Shown piece after piece: positions 48,649-57,796 of a stretch of 64,000 nt of DNA. Below the pieces are notes generated by a model. The model saw nothing but the letters and a program-made list of their open reading frames with translations, ran no database searches and was not told the DNA's origin. The translations under genes were made by a program, and so were the position numbers. Every line of letters starts with the position of its first letter. Position 1 is the stretch's first letter. Source of the stretch: an uncultured Pseudomonadales bacterium (lineage in GTDB: Bacteria > Pseudomonadota > Gammaproteobacteria > Pseudomonadales > Azotimanducaceae); assembly GCA_958296405.1 (NCBI GenBank), contig OY282519.1, forward strand, positions 2,402,132 through 2,466,131. The letters run 5' to 3'.

Positions 48649-51447
48649 ATGGACGATTTCGCCGCTGCCTTTGCCGCCTTGACCGTCGAGGATGGCAAGG
48701 GCTTCACGCCTTTCAAGTGGCAGATGCGTCTGCTCCGCTGCTTCATGGATGGCGACGTGCCTAGCGCTGTGGATGTGCCGACCGGGCTCGGCAAGACCGC
48801 GGTTATGGCACTGTGGCTTATCGCACGCGCTGCGGGTGCAGACGTTCCTAGGAAACTGGTCTATGTGGTAGACCGACGCGCAGTTGTAGACCAAGCCAGC
48901 CGCTTTGCGACCCTGTTGCGCGAAAACATGCCGCCCGCGGTAGCCCAAGACCTACATCTCGAAGATGCTCCCCTGCCAATCTCCACACTGCGCGGCGGAT
49001 TCGCGGACAACCGCAAGTGGCTTGAAGATCCGTCCAAGCCAGCGATCGTCGTTGGCACCATCGACATGGTGGGTTCGCGGCTCTTGTTCGAAGGTTACGG
49101 CGTGTCGAGACGGATGCGACCTTACCATGCCGGCCTGCTTGGCGTAGATACGCTGTTCGTGCTGGACGAAGCACATCTGTGTCCGCCCTTCGAGGCGCTG
49201 CTGCGGCAGATCGAAAAGTGCCGAGATAGCATGTTCGGCCCCAGCGGCGCCCAGGTTCAGCGGGCACGCTTTGTTCCTCGCTTTCGGCTGATGTCCCTGT
49301 CGGCGACTGGGCGTGATGTGGTGAGCGCCGGGCGTCCTACCGACCACGGGGTCTTCCGCTTGAAAGACGAAGACCAAGCTGAGGCGGTTGTGCGCCAGCG
49401 CCTTAGGGCGAGCAAGCGGCTGGCGCTCATCGAGCACGCCGCCGACGGCAACTTGCCAGAAGAACTGGCCAGAAAGGCCTTGCACCTTGGCTACCGCGAG
49501 TCGCCGCGGCGCGTCCTCGTCTATTGCGACAAACGAACAGACGCCGTTGCCGTCAAGGCCAAAATCGACTGGGAAATCAAGGCTAGACAGAAGCGGAGCA
49601 GCGTCTTGGGCGAGTCGGAGCTGCTGGTTGGAGAGCGACGGATCTGCGAACGAGAGGCGCTGGAGGACTGGCTCGACACCAAGGGCTTCTTTGGTGAGAG
49701 TAGGCCACCCGACGCCTCCACCTTCCTGATCGCCACTTCCGCTGGCGAAGTGGGCGTTGATCTGGACGCGGATCACATGGTGTGTGATTTGGTGGCCTTC
49801 GAGCGGATGGTGCAGCGTTTCGGCCGCGTGAATCGGCGCGGGCGCGACGGTTACAGCGCCAACATTGACGTGGTCTATGTGCCACCGAAGCCACTGAAAG
49901 CAAATGCAAAGGCCCCCGCGAAGGCGAAGCACGAGCAAGAGACGGAGACGTTCCGAGCGAGGAAGGATGTGCTCAACCTGCTGCCGCGTGGTGCCGACGG
50001 ACGACTCGACGCCAGCCCTTCGGCGGTATCGACCTTACGGTCGACTGACAGAACGAAGGTGGAAAGCGCTTCAACGCCTGCGCCGCTGTTTCCTGCGCTG
50101 ACCCGCCCACTGGTCGAGGCTTGGGCGCTGACCTCGCTCAAAGAGCACGAAGGCCGGGCGGCGGTGGCACCGTGGCTGCGCGGGTGGGAGGAAGAGGAGG
50201 AGCCGCAGGTCAGCGTCGTGTGGCGCCAGCACCTGCCGCGTTTGCGTCGAGGCGACGAGTTCACCGCGCCGCCAACGCTGGTTGCAGAGTTCCTCGAAAC
50301 TGCGCCGATCCACGCAACTGAAAAGCTAGAAGCGTTGCGCAGCCACGTGACCGATTGGCTCAAGAAACGGGTGCAGCGATTGGATGCGGCGGCCAACGAC
50401 CACGAAAGAGCCGTGAGAAAAAACGAAATCGTCGCTCTAGTGGTTGATCGCGCGGGCGATCTGGTCGACAGCGCCACGTTGGGCGATGTCTTAGCCATGT
50501 ACCGACCGAAGGCGAAACTGAAAGGCGGCACCAGATACAAGCTCGACCAGTGGGAACGCTCCTTGGCCGGCGCAACGCTTATCGTGGACTATCGCGTAGC
50601 GGGCATCGCCGCTGGGATGCTCGACGAGAAAGCGGACGCCGCGCCGTCAACAGCGGATGGACAGGAAAACTGGCTTGGCACGGATCGCGCTACCGCCCAT
50701 GGCCATGCCGGTTTCCAAGCAGTCAAGTTCGGCATAGTCAAACTGGCCGCAGACGCCGACGAAGAAGGGCTAGCTGCCGCCAAAGAAGTCGAGGGCTGGC
50801 AGTTCTTGCGGTCGTTCGAGACGGACTTCGACGGTGCTGGCAACGTTCAAAGTGGGCTCGCCGTGTTTAAGGCGGAGGGCGACCAAAGCAACGGCAACGA
50901 CGAAGACAAGTCGATACTGTCCCGACCCCAAGCGTTGCGTGATCATGCCGAGCAAGTCGCAACAGCCACGCGCACGATGGCCGAACGGTTTGGACTTCCC
51001 ATTGCTGAAGCGGATGCCTTGGAACGGGCGGCGTTACTCCACGACGACGGCAAAGCCGCTCGAATCTGGCAGGAGGCCATGAACGCACCGGCGGAGAATC
51101 GCCCCTATGCGAAGACGTGCGGCGGCGGTGACTGGCGACGTCTGGGAGGCTACCGGCATGAGTTCGGTTCGCTGCTCCTAGCGCAGCGACAAGCACTACC
51201 GGACGAATCCCGAGACTTGACTCTGCATCTGATTTCGGCGCACCACGGGTATTCGCGACCGTTGATACCAACGGCGGGGTGCGAGGATGCTGCGCCTTCG
51301 GTGCTTGACGCCGCGGCTGGCGAGGCCGCACTCCGCTTCGCTCGATTGCAGAAGCAATACGGTATTTGGGGGCTCGCATGGCTGGAGGCGATCTTGCGGG
51401 CAGCGGATGCGAGCGCGTCGCGCGCTTGGGACCAACGCGGCAGGTAG
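48649..51447 (+). CDS. cas3: CRISPR-associated helicase-nuclease Cas3, type I-U, C-terminal HD
   Basis: 932 residues. The helicase comes first: Walker A VPTGLGKTAV at about 43-52, DEAH at 173-176 (VLDEAHLCPPFEALL), and motif VI-like FGRVNRRGRDG. The HD nuclease is at the C-terminus, with LLHDDGKAARIW around H798-D799 and a later AHHGYSRP. This helicase-then-HD order is the mark of type I-U Cas3. It unwinds and degrades the target strand after Cascade binding. It starts about 150 bases past the IS481 remnant and opens the cas operon; cas8 begins eight bases after its stop. Confidence 0.96.
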   Translation: MDDFAAAFAALTVEDGKGFTPFKWQMRLLRCFMDGDVPSAVDVPTGLGKTAVMALWLIARAAGADVPRKLVYVVDRRAVVDQASRFATLLRENMPPAVAQDLHLEDAPLPISTLRGGFADNRKWLEDPSKPAIVVGTIDMVGSRLLFEGYGVSRRMRPYHAGLLGVDTLFVLDEAHLCPPFEALLRQIEKCRDSMFGPSGAQVQRARFVPRFRLMSLSATGRDVVSAGRPTDHGVFRLKDEDQAEAVVRQRLRASKRLALIEHAADGNLPEELARKALHLGYRESPRRVLVYCDKRTDAVAVKAKIDWEIKARQKRSSVLGESELLVGERRICEREALEDWLDTKGFFGESRPPDASTFLIATSAGEVGVDLDADHMVCDLVAFERMVQRFGRVNRRGRDGYSANIDVVYVPPKPLKANAKAPAKAKHEQETETFRARKDVLNLLPRGADGRLDASPSAVSTLRSTDRTKVESASTPAPLFPALTRPLVEAWALTSLKEHEGRAAVAPWLRGWEEEEEPQVSVVWRQHLPRLRRGDEFTAPPTLVAEFLETAPIHATEKLEALRSHVTDWLKKRVQRLDAAANDHERAVRKNEIVALVVDRAGDLVDSATLGDVLAMYRPKAKLKGGTRYKLDQWERSLAGATLIVDYRVAGIAAGMLDEKADAAPSTADGQENWLGTDRATAHGHAGFQAVKFGIVKLAADADEEGLAAAKEVEGWQFLRSFETDFDGAGNVQSGLAVFKAEGDQSNGNDEDKSILSRPQALRDHAEQVATATRTMAERFGLPIAEADALERAALLHDDGKAARIWQEAMNAPAENRPYAKTCGGGDWRRLGGYRHEFGSLLLAQRQALPDESRDLTLHLISAHHGYSRPLIPTAGCEDAAPSVLDAAAGEAALRFARLQKQYGIWGLAWLEAILRAADASASRAWDQRGR

Positions 51448-51455
51448 GTTGAACC

Positions 51456-52334
51456 GTGGCTGAGTCATCGGTACCCGTCGATTTATTCAACCCGGGCCAG
51501 GTATTCGCTTGCCTCGGCATTGTGGAGGCAGCGGATGTGCTTCTTGGCGGTGCCGCTGGCGCGTTCGATTGGGCCGACAGCCAGTCGCGGTTCTTTGTGT
51601 CCGCACACGGCAGGGAACCTCCCGTTGAACGGGTACTGCGGTTCTTGGAGGACGCGGAAATCTCTACACGTGCGCCCGCGGGGTGGGAACATCTCGACGA
51701 GTGGATCAAGAAGTGGGGCAAGGTGCCCGCGGTTGACCGTCCGGGCGATCCTTTCCCGATGGCCGCCCCGGATTCTCCTGCAACGTTGCCTGTGGTACTT
51801 CGGGACGGCACCTCGGAGATTGTCATTGACTATTGGGGCTTCACCGCCAAACCCGACAACGTGAAGTTCTGGGCCGGGTCTGGAGGATATCCTGGGGCGG
51901 CACTGTTTCGGGACGCACGCGATCTAGTGCATGGCAAGACCAGACAGCACGTTGGCGACCCGTTCGATCTACGGTCGGCGCAAACGAGCAGCTTTCGCTT
52001 CGACTGGCGCCGCGACTATGTGCCCCTTGACGTAGGGTTCTCTCCCAACAAACACCCAAGCATCTCGATGACGGGGTTTCCGGTGGTCGAAATGCTGGCG
52101 GCTATCGGCGTTTCCGATGCCAGACCAAAGCGACTCGGCAAGCTCGAGTACCGCTACTCCGTTCTAGGCGGTAGACGCCCGCTTGAACCCCTGTTCCTCC
52201 GCGCCGCGCTAGGCGCCACGACCTCGCCACTGCCCGGTGTGCCCATACGCCACTTCGCTGTGCGCCTCGACTGGCCAGGGCAGGAAGGACAAGCACGTTG
52301 CATCACCCAAGTTACAGAGGAGAGTCAGAAGTGA
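51456..52334 (+). CDS. csb3: Type I-U Cas8-like protein Csb3 (Cas8u2)
   Basis: 292 residues from GTG 51456. By position between cas3 and csb1 and by size it is the small Cas8u2/Csb3 subunit that replaces Csx17 in one branch of type I-U. Sequence features such as FNPGQVFACLGIVEAADVLL and FSPNKHPSISMTGFPVVEML fit that family as remembered. Cas8 proteins normally recognise the PAM and recruit Cas3; this is presumed here. Its stop TGA overlaps the GTG of csb1 (GTGA). Confidence 0.85.
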   Translation: MAESSVPVDLFNPGQVFACLGIVEAADVLLGGAAGAFDWADSQSRFFVSAHGREPPVERVLRFLEDAEISTRAPAGWEHLDEWIKKWGKVPAVDRPGDPFPMAAPDSPATLPVVLRDGTSEIVIDYWGFTAKPDNVKFWAGSGGYPGAALFRDARDLVHGKTRQHVGDPFDLRSAQTSSFRFDWRRDYVPLDVGFSPNKHPSISMTGFPVVEMLAAIGVSDARPKRLGKLEYRYSVLGGRRPLEPLFLRAALGATTSPLPGVPIRHFAVRLDWPGQEGQARCITQVTEESQK

Positions 52335-53407
52335 CTGAGTTGACACCAGACCGCATGAGCCAATGGGCGGACAACGGGAACGGCCCCGTGGCGCTTCATC
52401 TGCGCCAAGCGCTCCTGCCCGTCGAAGGCAAAGGCAGCGTGATTTTCCCGCCGACCTACGCCTATCGGGCCGAGAACATCCACTACAACATAGACAGACT
52501 GTCCGATGGAACGAAGATCGCCACCATCGACAGCGTAGGGTCGCAGGCCAATCGCATGGAACCGATCTTCTTGCCTGCCCGTGATGGCGAGCCCAAGAAC
52601 CCTCGGTCAAAGCTCGTCCCGCAAATTGTGATTACATACGGGAACGAGAAGTCGGTCTCGATTCTCGAAGCCGGTCACCGGCTTGGTGACGCCATCGTAC
52701 GCTCGACCGAGCTGAAGGACGCGGTGAAGAGTGCGTTTCTCGACTTCGACGATCGCGGAGATGCTTCTTCGCTGGCCAAGATCGGGCCGACGTCGCTGGT
52801 GTTTGGCGTCTGGGACTCGCGCGACACGTTGGTGAAAATCCCTCGGGTTGTTCAATCGACCATTCGCGCTGAGGATGTCAGCGAGCTTCGACGATCGGCG
52901 CAATACAATCCGCCGGTCAATTACGCAGAGCTCGATGTCTTCACAGAAGCAGAGCAGACGAAATCAACAGATAACCCCAAGAGCGACCTCGCACAGCGCG
53001 GCTACGTTCATGTGCCAGCCGTGGACGCGCACGGTGGAGTGATCGCCCATGGCCCCATTCGGAGAGATGTAACGATTAACTTGGTTGCGTTACGTCGCTT
53101 GGATGGCGTGAATGGCCAGGCCCTGCGACGCTACGTTCTCGGTTTGGCGCTGGTGGCCGCAACTACACCACTCGACGGGTTTCTGCGCACTGGCTGCCTG
53201 TTGACAATCGATCCGGACCAAGAATCCGGCTGGGAGAGTATCGCTCGAACCGGCAATCGCGAGCGGATTGCGTTGAACGAAGAGGTTGCGCTGGATTACG
53301 CGAAAGAAGCGGCAACGGACTTCGGCGTTGGCAAAGATCGCGCCGTGACCTTCAATAAGGCGCTTGCCCAGGCAGACGCGAAGAAGAAGACCAAAGCACG
53401 GCAATGA
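52331..53407 (+). CDS. csb1: Type I-U Cas7 protein Csb1
   Basis: 358 residues from GTG 52331, which overlaps the csb3 stop; an upstream in-frame start at 52298 lies inside csb3 and is less likely. FPPTYAYRAENIHYNIDRLS with later RMEPIFL and SQANR-type segments is typical of Csb1 (GSU0053 family), the RAMP backbone that coats the crRNA spacer. The C-terminus is lysine-rich (ADAKKKTKARQ). It ends in ATGA shared with csb2, so the two are coupled. Confidence 0.9.
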   Translation: MTELTPDRMSQWADNGNGPVALHLRQALLPVEGKGSVIFPPTYAYRAENIHYNIDRLSDGTKIATIDSVGSQANRMEPIFLPARDGEPKNPRSKLVPQIVITYGNEKSVSILEAGHRLGDAIVRSTELKDAVKSAFLDFDDRGDASSLAKIGPTSLVFGVWDSRDTLVKIPRVVQSTIRAEDVSELRRSAQYNPPVNYAELDVFTEAEQTKSTDNPKSDLAQRGYVHVPAVDAHGGVIAHGPIRRDVTINLVALRRLDGVNGQALRRYVLGLALVAATTPLDGFLRTGCLLTIDPDQESGWESIARTGNRERIALNEEVALDYAKEAATDFGVGKDRAVTFNKALAQADAKKKTKARQ

Positions 53408-55596
53408 GCCAATCGCTTGTCATCACCGTTCGTTTCCATGACGGGCGCTACCATGGCGAAGACGACGGATTCAACGGTACCGAGGGCTGGCCGCCATCGC
53501 CGGCCAGACTCTTTCAAGCACTTGTTGCCGGTGCTGCGCAAGGACGTTTAATCGACCCGGAGGATCAGCGGGCACTGCGTTGGCTCGAGCGGTTACCGGC
53601 CCCGCAAATCGCCGCCCCGCCGGCGAGGCGTGGGGCCGCTGTTCCTCATTTCGTGCCAAACAACGACTTGGATGCCAAGGGCGGCGACCCCGGCAGAGTA
53701 GCTGAGATACGCATCGGCAAGAGTTGGCGGCCATGCTTCTTCAATGTAAGCCACCCGGTTGTTTACGTCTGGTACTTGGAATCGCAATTGCCTGACGAGG
53801 CCAAGCGCATCTGCGCTATGGCTAACCGCCTCTACCAGCTAGGTCGCGGCATCGACATGGCCGCTGCCACAGGTACCGTTGCCTCCGCCGAGCGAGCGCA
53901 CGCTCTACTCGCCGCTCACCCAGGCACAACAAGAACCCCGGCAGGCGCCGGCAACGTTCCAGTCGCTATTCCGGGAACCTTCGCCAGCCTGATGGAGCGC
54001 CGGCAACGCCGCCGCGAGCGCCTAACCCGAAGCTACGACGGCAAATTGTTATTCACACAACCACCCAAAGCGGTGTTTCGACACATCGGCTACGACGCGC
54101 CAGCAAAACGACTGCACTTCGAGGTACGCAAACAAGGCGCTTTCGCGCCGTATCCGCTCAGATCAGCCGCCACATTCACTGTCGGCCTGCGCGATGCCGT
54201 TGCGGAAAGACTGCAACACGGGCTGCAAGGGCGAGTCGCTGAGATCGAGCGTCTAGTCGTCGGTCGCGGTGCAGGGCCGCGGGATATCGGCCAACGAATA
54301 CGCATAACGCCCGTGCCATCGATTGGGATGGAACATACCGACCGATCTATTCGTCGTGTGATGGTGGAGGTACCACCGGAGTGTCCATTGTCGTCGCGGG
54401 ACATAGGCTGGGCTTTCGCCGATGCACAACCTTGCCTCAACCACGCTGGTCGATTGTTGTCCACAACCGACGCGACGATGGCCGAGCGATACCTTCGCCC
54501 CGCTAGAACTTTCCGCAGCGTAACTGCGCTCGCGCTCACAAGAGCTAGGCGGCACAACCCGAAGCGCGGCGTGGCGGGCAAGGGCGCTCCTCAACGGAAC
54601 GACGAGGAGGCCTTAGCGAGAGCGGCACTCGTGCAGGCTCTCCGGCACTTAGGGGTCAGCGATGTGCCGGCTTACATCCATGTGCAACGTGAGCCTCTTC
54701 ACCGTCGCGGTGCGCCGGCGGAGAGTTTCGCGGCAGGAACACGCTTTTCGCCTCGCGCAATGTGGCATGCGGAGATCCGATTTCGCTTGCCTATTGCTGG
54801 CCCGCTCGTCGTCGGCGATGGGCGCTTTTGCGGATTAGGGCTGTTCGAGCCGGTGGTCGACTACGACGATGTACTGGGCTTCTACATCCCAGCGCAAACG
54901 GTACGCGACGACCAATTCGCCGAGATCGTTCACGCATTGCGGCGTGCCCTGATGTCGCGAGCCAGAGACGACGACGGTGGCGTGCCACGCTTGTTTTCCG
55001 GTCACGAGAACGACGGCAGGCCAGACGGTTTGTCAGGGCACCATAACCATGTCTTCATCGCGGCAGATGCTCGCGGAGGCTGGATTAGCCGGCTCGTCGT
55101 ACAAGCGCCATGGGCGGTGGACCGGAGCCTGCGGGCACGGCCCGGCCAGCAACGCATCTTCACAGACACCGTGAGTGGTCTCGACATCCTAAGGGCTGGA
55201 CGACTCGGTGTCTTTCCTATGCAGGCGGTAACATTGAGAGATGGCGACTCGTTGATCGGACCGGCAAGGCATTGGCGCAGCGCAAGACCGTATTTGGCCA
55301 CGCGCAATATGAAAAAGAAAGACGATCTAGAGGCCGCAGTCTGCGTAGACGTTCGGAGCCAGTGCCATAGGCTGGGCCTGCCGGCACCTGAGCGCATAAA
55401 GGTTCTGAGCGCGTCCGTCGGACCTCGCGGTGGCCGGCCGACTGCCACGCTGTCGCTGCACTTCGCAACAGCAGTACGCGGCCCGCTGCTCCTAGGACGA
55501 GACAGCCATCGAGGGGGCGGGATGTTTCGGTCTTGCGACGAGCGCTTGATCGCGGCTGAACTCGTGCCCCAAGCCGGAGCGATCGACCTCGACTAA
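53404..55596 (+). CDS. csb2: Type I-U Cas5-Cas6 fusion protein Csb2
   Basis: 730 residues. The N-terminal SLVITVRFHDGRYHGEDDGF is the Cas5-like ferredoxin fold opening (GSU0054 family). The C-terminal part, with FRLPIAGPLVVGDGRFCGLG and the glycine-rich loop GRDSHRGGGMF near the end, resembles Cas6-type RAMPs. Csb2 is thought to combine crRNA 5'-handle binding with pre-crRNA cutting at the repeat hairpin, since no separate cas6 is present in the operon. The catalytic residue is not assigned. Start fixed by the four-base overlap with csb1. Confidence 0.9.
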   Translation: MSQSLVITVRFHDGRYHGEDDGFNGTEGWPPSPARLFQALVAGAAQGRLIDPEDQRALRWLERLPAPQIAAPPARRGAAVPHFVPNNDLDAKGGDPGRVAEIRIGKSWRPCFFNVSHPVVYVWYLESQLPDEAKRICAMANRLYQLGRGIDMAAATGTVASAERAHALLAAHPGTTRTPAGAGNVPVAIPGTFASLMERRQRRRERLTRSYDGKLLFTQPPKAVFRHIGYDAPAKRLHFEVRKQGAFAPYPLRSAATFTVGLRDAVAERLQHGLQGRVAEIERLVVGRGAGPRDIGQRIRITPVPSIGMEHTDRSIRRVMVEVPPECPLSSRDIGWAFADAQPCLNHAGRLLSTTDATMAERYLRPARTFRSVTALALTRARRHNPKRGVAGKGAPQRNDEEALARAALVQALRHLGVSDVPAYIHVQREPLHRRGAPAESFAAGTRFSPRAMWHAEIRFRLPIAGPLVVGDGRFCGLGLFEPVVDYDDVLGFYIPAQTVRDDQFAEIVHALRRALMSRARDDDGGVPRLFSGHENDGRPDGLSGHHNHVFIAADARGGWISRLVVQAPWAVDRSLRARPGQQRIFTDTVSGLDILRAGRLGVFPMQAVTLRDGDSLIGPARHWRSARPYLATRNMKKKDDLEAAVCVDVRSQCHRLGLPAPERIKVLSASVGPRGGRPTATLSLHFATAVRGPLLLGRDSHRGGGMFRSCDERLIAAELVPQAGAIDLD

Positions 55597-55626
55597 CTGT
55601 ATCTAACTCGCTTAGGAGGTCGATCG

Positions 55627-57381
55627 ATGAGCGTGCGACCGAAGGAAGGTAACCTCTTCGCCCCGGCAAAGCTGCCCGACCCGCGTCAGCCCGGCCGGCC
55701 GCTCCGCGCCGGCCGCCACCAGACGGACGCGCCTCTCATTCCCGCCCGGATGCTCAACGAGTACGTCTATTGTCCGCGCCTCGCCTATCTCGAATGGGTG
55801 CAGAAGGAGTTCGCAGATTCGTCGGACACGGTTCAAGGTCGGCATGTTCATCGGCGGGTCGACAAGCGAGGTGGATCACTGCCGCCCCCGGACGCGGATT
55901 TCGACGCGATGAAGCCGGCCAAGTCCGTTGAGCTCTCTTCGGCCAAGCTGAACCTCGTAGCCAAGATCGACTTGGTGGAGGGCGAAGACGGCGAGGTCGT
56001 CCCTGTCGATTACAAGCGTGGCAAGCGCCCGCACGTTCCTCGTCACGCCTACGATCCCGAACGTGTGCAGCTTTGTGCGCAGGGGCTGTTGCTTGAAGCG
56101 CATGGCTACAAGTGCTCGGCGGGCGTCCTCTACTTCGCCGGATCGAAAGAGCGCGTTACCGTGCCGTTCGATGAGGAACTCCGCACGCTAACGCTGGAAT
56201 CGCTGCGCGGTTTGCGCAGCCTTGCGGACAGCGGCCAGATCCCAGCGCCGCTGGAGGACAGCCCCAAGTGCCCGCGCTGCTCTTTGGTTGGCATCTGCTT
56301 GCCCGACGAGACCAATTGGCTGCGCACTACCGCCGCCGAAGTGCGGCCACTCAGTGTGCGGCACACTCGCGCTCTGCCCGTGTATGTACAAGCCCATCGG
56401 AGCAAGGTCGCTAAGCAAGGCGATCGGCTGGCCATCACCAAGGGAGACGATTCTCCGCCGACGTACGCCCGCCTCGCGGACACGTCACAGCTTGTGTTGA
56501 TGGGCAACGTCTACGTGACTACACCCACGTTGCACGAGCTGATGCGACGCAGCATCCCGGTCACTTGGCAATCTTACGGCGGCTGGTTCATGGGCCATAC
56601 GATCGGATCGGGCCACGCCAACGTGGAACTTCGCACCGCACAATACCGGGGTTCCTTTGACGCCGACGTTTGCCTCCGGCTCGCCCGCGGCTGGGTACAG
56701 GCCAAGATTCGCAACTGTCGAACGATGCTGCGTAGGAACTGGCGATCCGACGAGGACTTGAGCGCGGCGCTCATCGATCTCAAGCAGTTGGCGGACCGTG
56801 CAGGACGCACGCGAAGCGCAGACACATTGCTTGGTGTGGAGGGCGCGGCCGCGGCAATCTACTTCCAGCACTTAACAGGAATGCTGCGTGGTGGCGACGA
56901 AGGCCTGACGCGCTTCGAGATGAAGAACCGCAACCGCCGGCCGCCAATGGATCCGGTCAACGCCATGCTATCGTTCGGCTATGCGATGCTCACCCGCGCC
57001 TTCGTCACGGTGCTCTCGGCCGTCGGCTTCGATCCCTACCGGGGCTTCTACCACCAACCGCGGTACGGCCGGCCTGCGCTTGCGTTGGATATGATGGAGC
57101 CGTTCCGTCCCCTGATCGTGGATTCGGTGGTCGTGACGGCCATCAACAACGGCGAAGTCAGGCTCACGGACTTTGTTCAGACGCCCGTTGGCGTGAATCT
57201 CTCCGATACTGGCCGGAAGAGATTCATCGCCACGTTCGAGCGGCGCCTGAGCCAAGAGGTGACGCATCCCATCTTCGGCTATCGCGTGGAGTACCGGCGG
57301 CTGTTAGAGATTCAGGCGCGTCTTCTCGGCCGTCACCTGTTGGGCGAGACGCAGCATTATCCGAACTTCGTCACCCGCTGA
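55627..57381 (+). CDS. cas4-cas1: Cas4-Cas1 fusion protein
   Basis: 584 residues, start ATG 55627 after AGGAGG. The Cas4 half (about 1-235) has the N-terminal cysteine in YVYCPRLAYLEW (C49), RecB-type VPVDYKRGK, and the C-terminal cluster CPRCSLVGIC (C215, C218, C224) that would hold an iron-sulfur cluster. The Cas1 half starts near 290 with YVTTPTLHELMRRSIPVTWQ. Metal ligands are E405 (VEGAAAAIYF), H476 (GFYHQPRYG) and an acidic residue in ALDMMEPFRP. Such fusions typify type I-U. Cas4 trims prespacers and sets PAM-side orientation; Cas1 with Cas2 integrates them at the leader. Confidence 0.96.
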   Translation: MSVRPKEGNLFAPAKLPDPRQPGRPLRAGRHQTDAPLIPARMLNEYVYCPRLAYLEWVQKEFADSSDTVQGRHVHRRVDKRGGSLPPPDADFDAMKPAKSVELSSAKLNLVAKIDLVEGEDGEVVPVDYKRGKRPHVPRHAYDPERVQLCAQGLLLEAHGYKCSAGVLYFAGSKERVTVPFDEELRTLTLESLRGLRSLADSGQIPAPLEDSPKCPRCSLVGICLPDETNWLRTTAAEVRPLSVRHTRALPVYVQAHRSKVAKQGDRLAITKGDDSPPTYARLADTSQLVLMGNVYVTTPTLHELMRRSIPVTWQSYGGWFMGHTIGSGHANVELRTAQYRGSFDADVCLRLARGWVQAKIRNCRTMLRRNWRSDEDLSAALIDLKQLADRAGRTRSADTLLGVEGAAAAIYFQHLTGMLRGGDEGLTRFEMKNRNRRPPMDPVNAMLSFGYAMLTRAFVTVLSAVGFDPYRGFYHQPRYGRPALALDMMEPFRPLIVDSVVVTAINNGEVRLTDFVQTPVGVNLSDTGRKRFIATFERRLSQEVTHPIFGYRVEYRRLLEIQARLLGRHLLGETQHYPNFVTR

Positions 57382-57407
57382 GAGCCAATCGCGTCTGACG
57401 GCGACCC

Positions 57408-57701
57408 ATGGACGAAAGACTCTACTTCGTGGTTTACGACATCGCGGACGCCAAGCGTTGGCGCGCCATCTTCAAGACCATGCATGGCTACGGCGATTGG
57501 GTGCAGCTCTCCGTCTTCCAATGCCGCCTAACCCGCCTCCGACACGCAGAGCTCATCGCCGATATCGACGGTCTCATCCACCACGACGACGACCATGTGG
57601 TCATCATTGACGTTGGCCGTGCCGACAAGGTGGAACCCCGCGTCGTATCACTAGGCAAGCGACCCTACACACCTCCCGAGCGCGAACCTGTTATCTTCTA
57701 G
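57408..57701 (+). CDS. cas2: Cas2
   Basis: 97 residues. YFVVYDIADAKRWRAIFKTM is the first strand with the conserved Asp, followed by GDWVQLSVFQCRLTRLRHAE and DDDHVVIIDVGRAD, a standard Cas2 ferredoxin-like fold. It bridges two Cas1 dimers in the integrase complex. It is the last gene of the operon, 26 bases after cas4-cas1; an unrelated amidohydrolase follows. Confidence 0.95.
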   Translation: MDERLYFVVYDIADAKRWRAIFKTMHGYGDWVQLSVFQCRLTRLRHAELIADIDGLIHHDDDHVVIIDVGRADKVEPRVVSLGKRPYTPPEREPVIF

Positions 57702-57796
57702 ATGGCTGCTAGGTGGCGAGCGATGGTGTGGCGCATGGCGGCCCGCGGCTGGCCATAAGCCTTCGCCCGCCCTGTGCGCCAAGAGGAGGAGGAACC

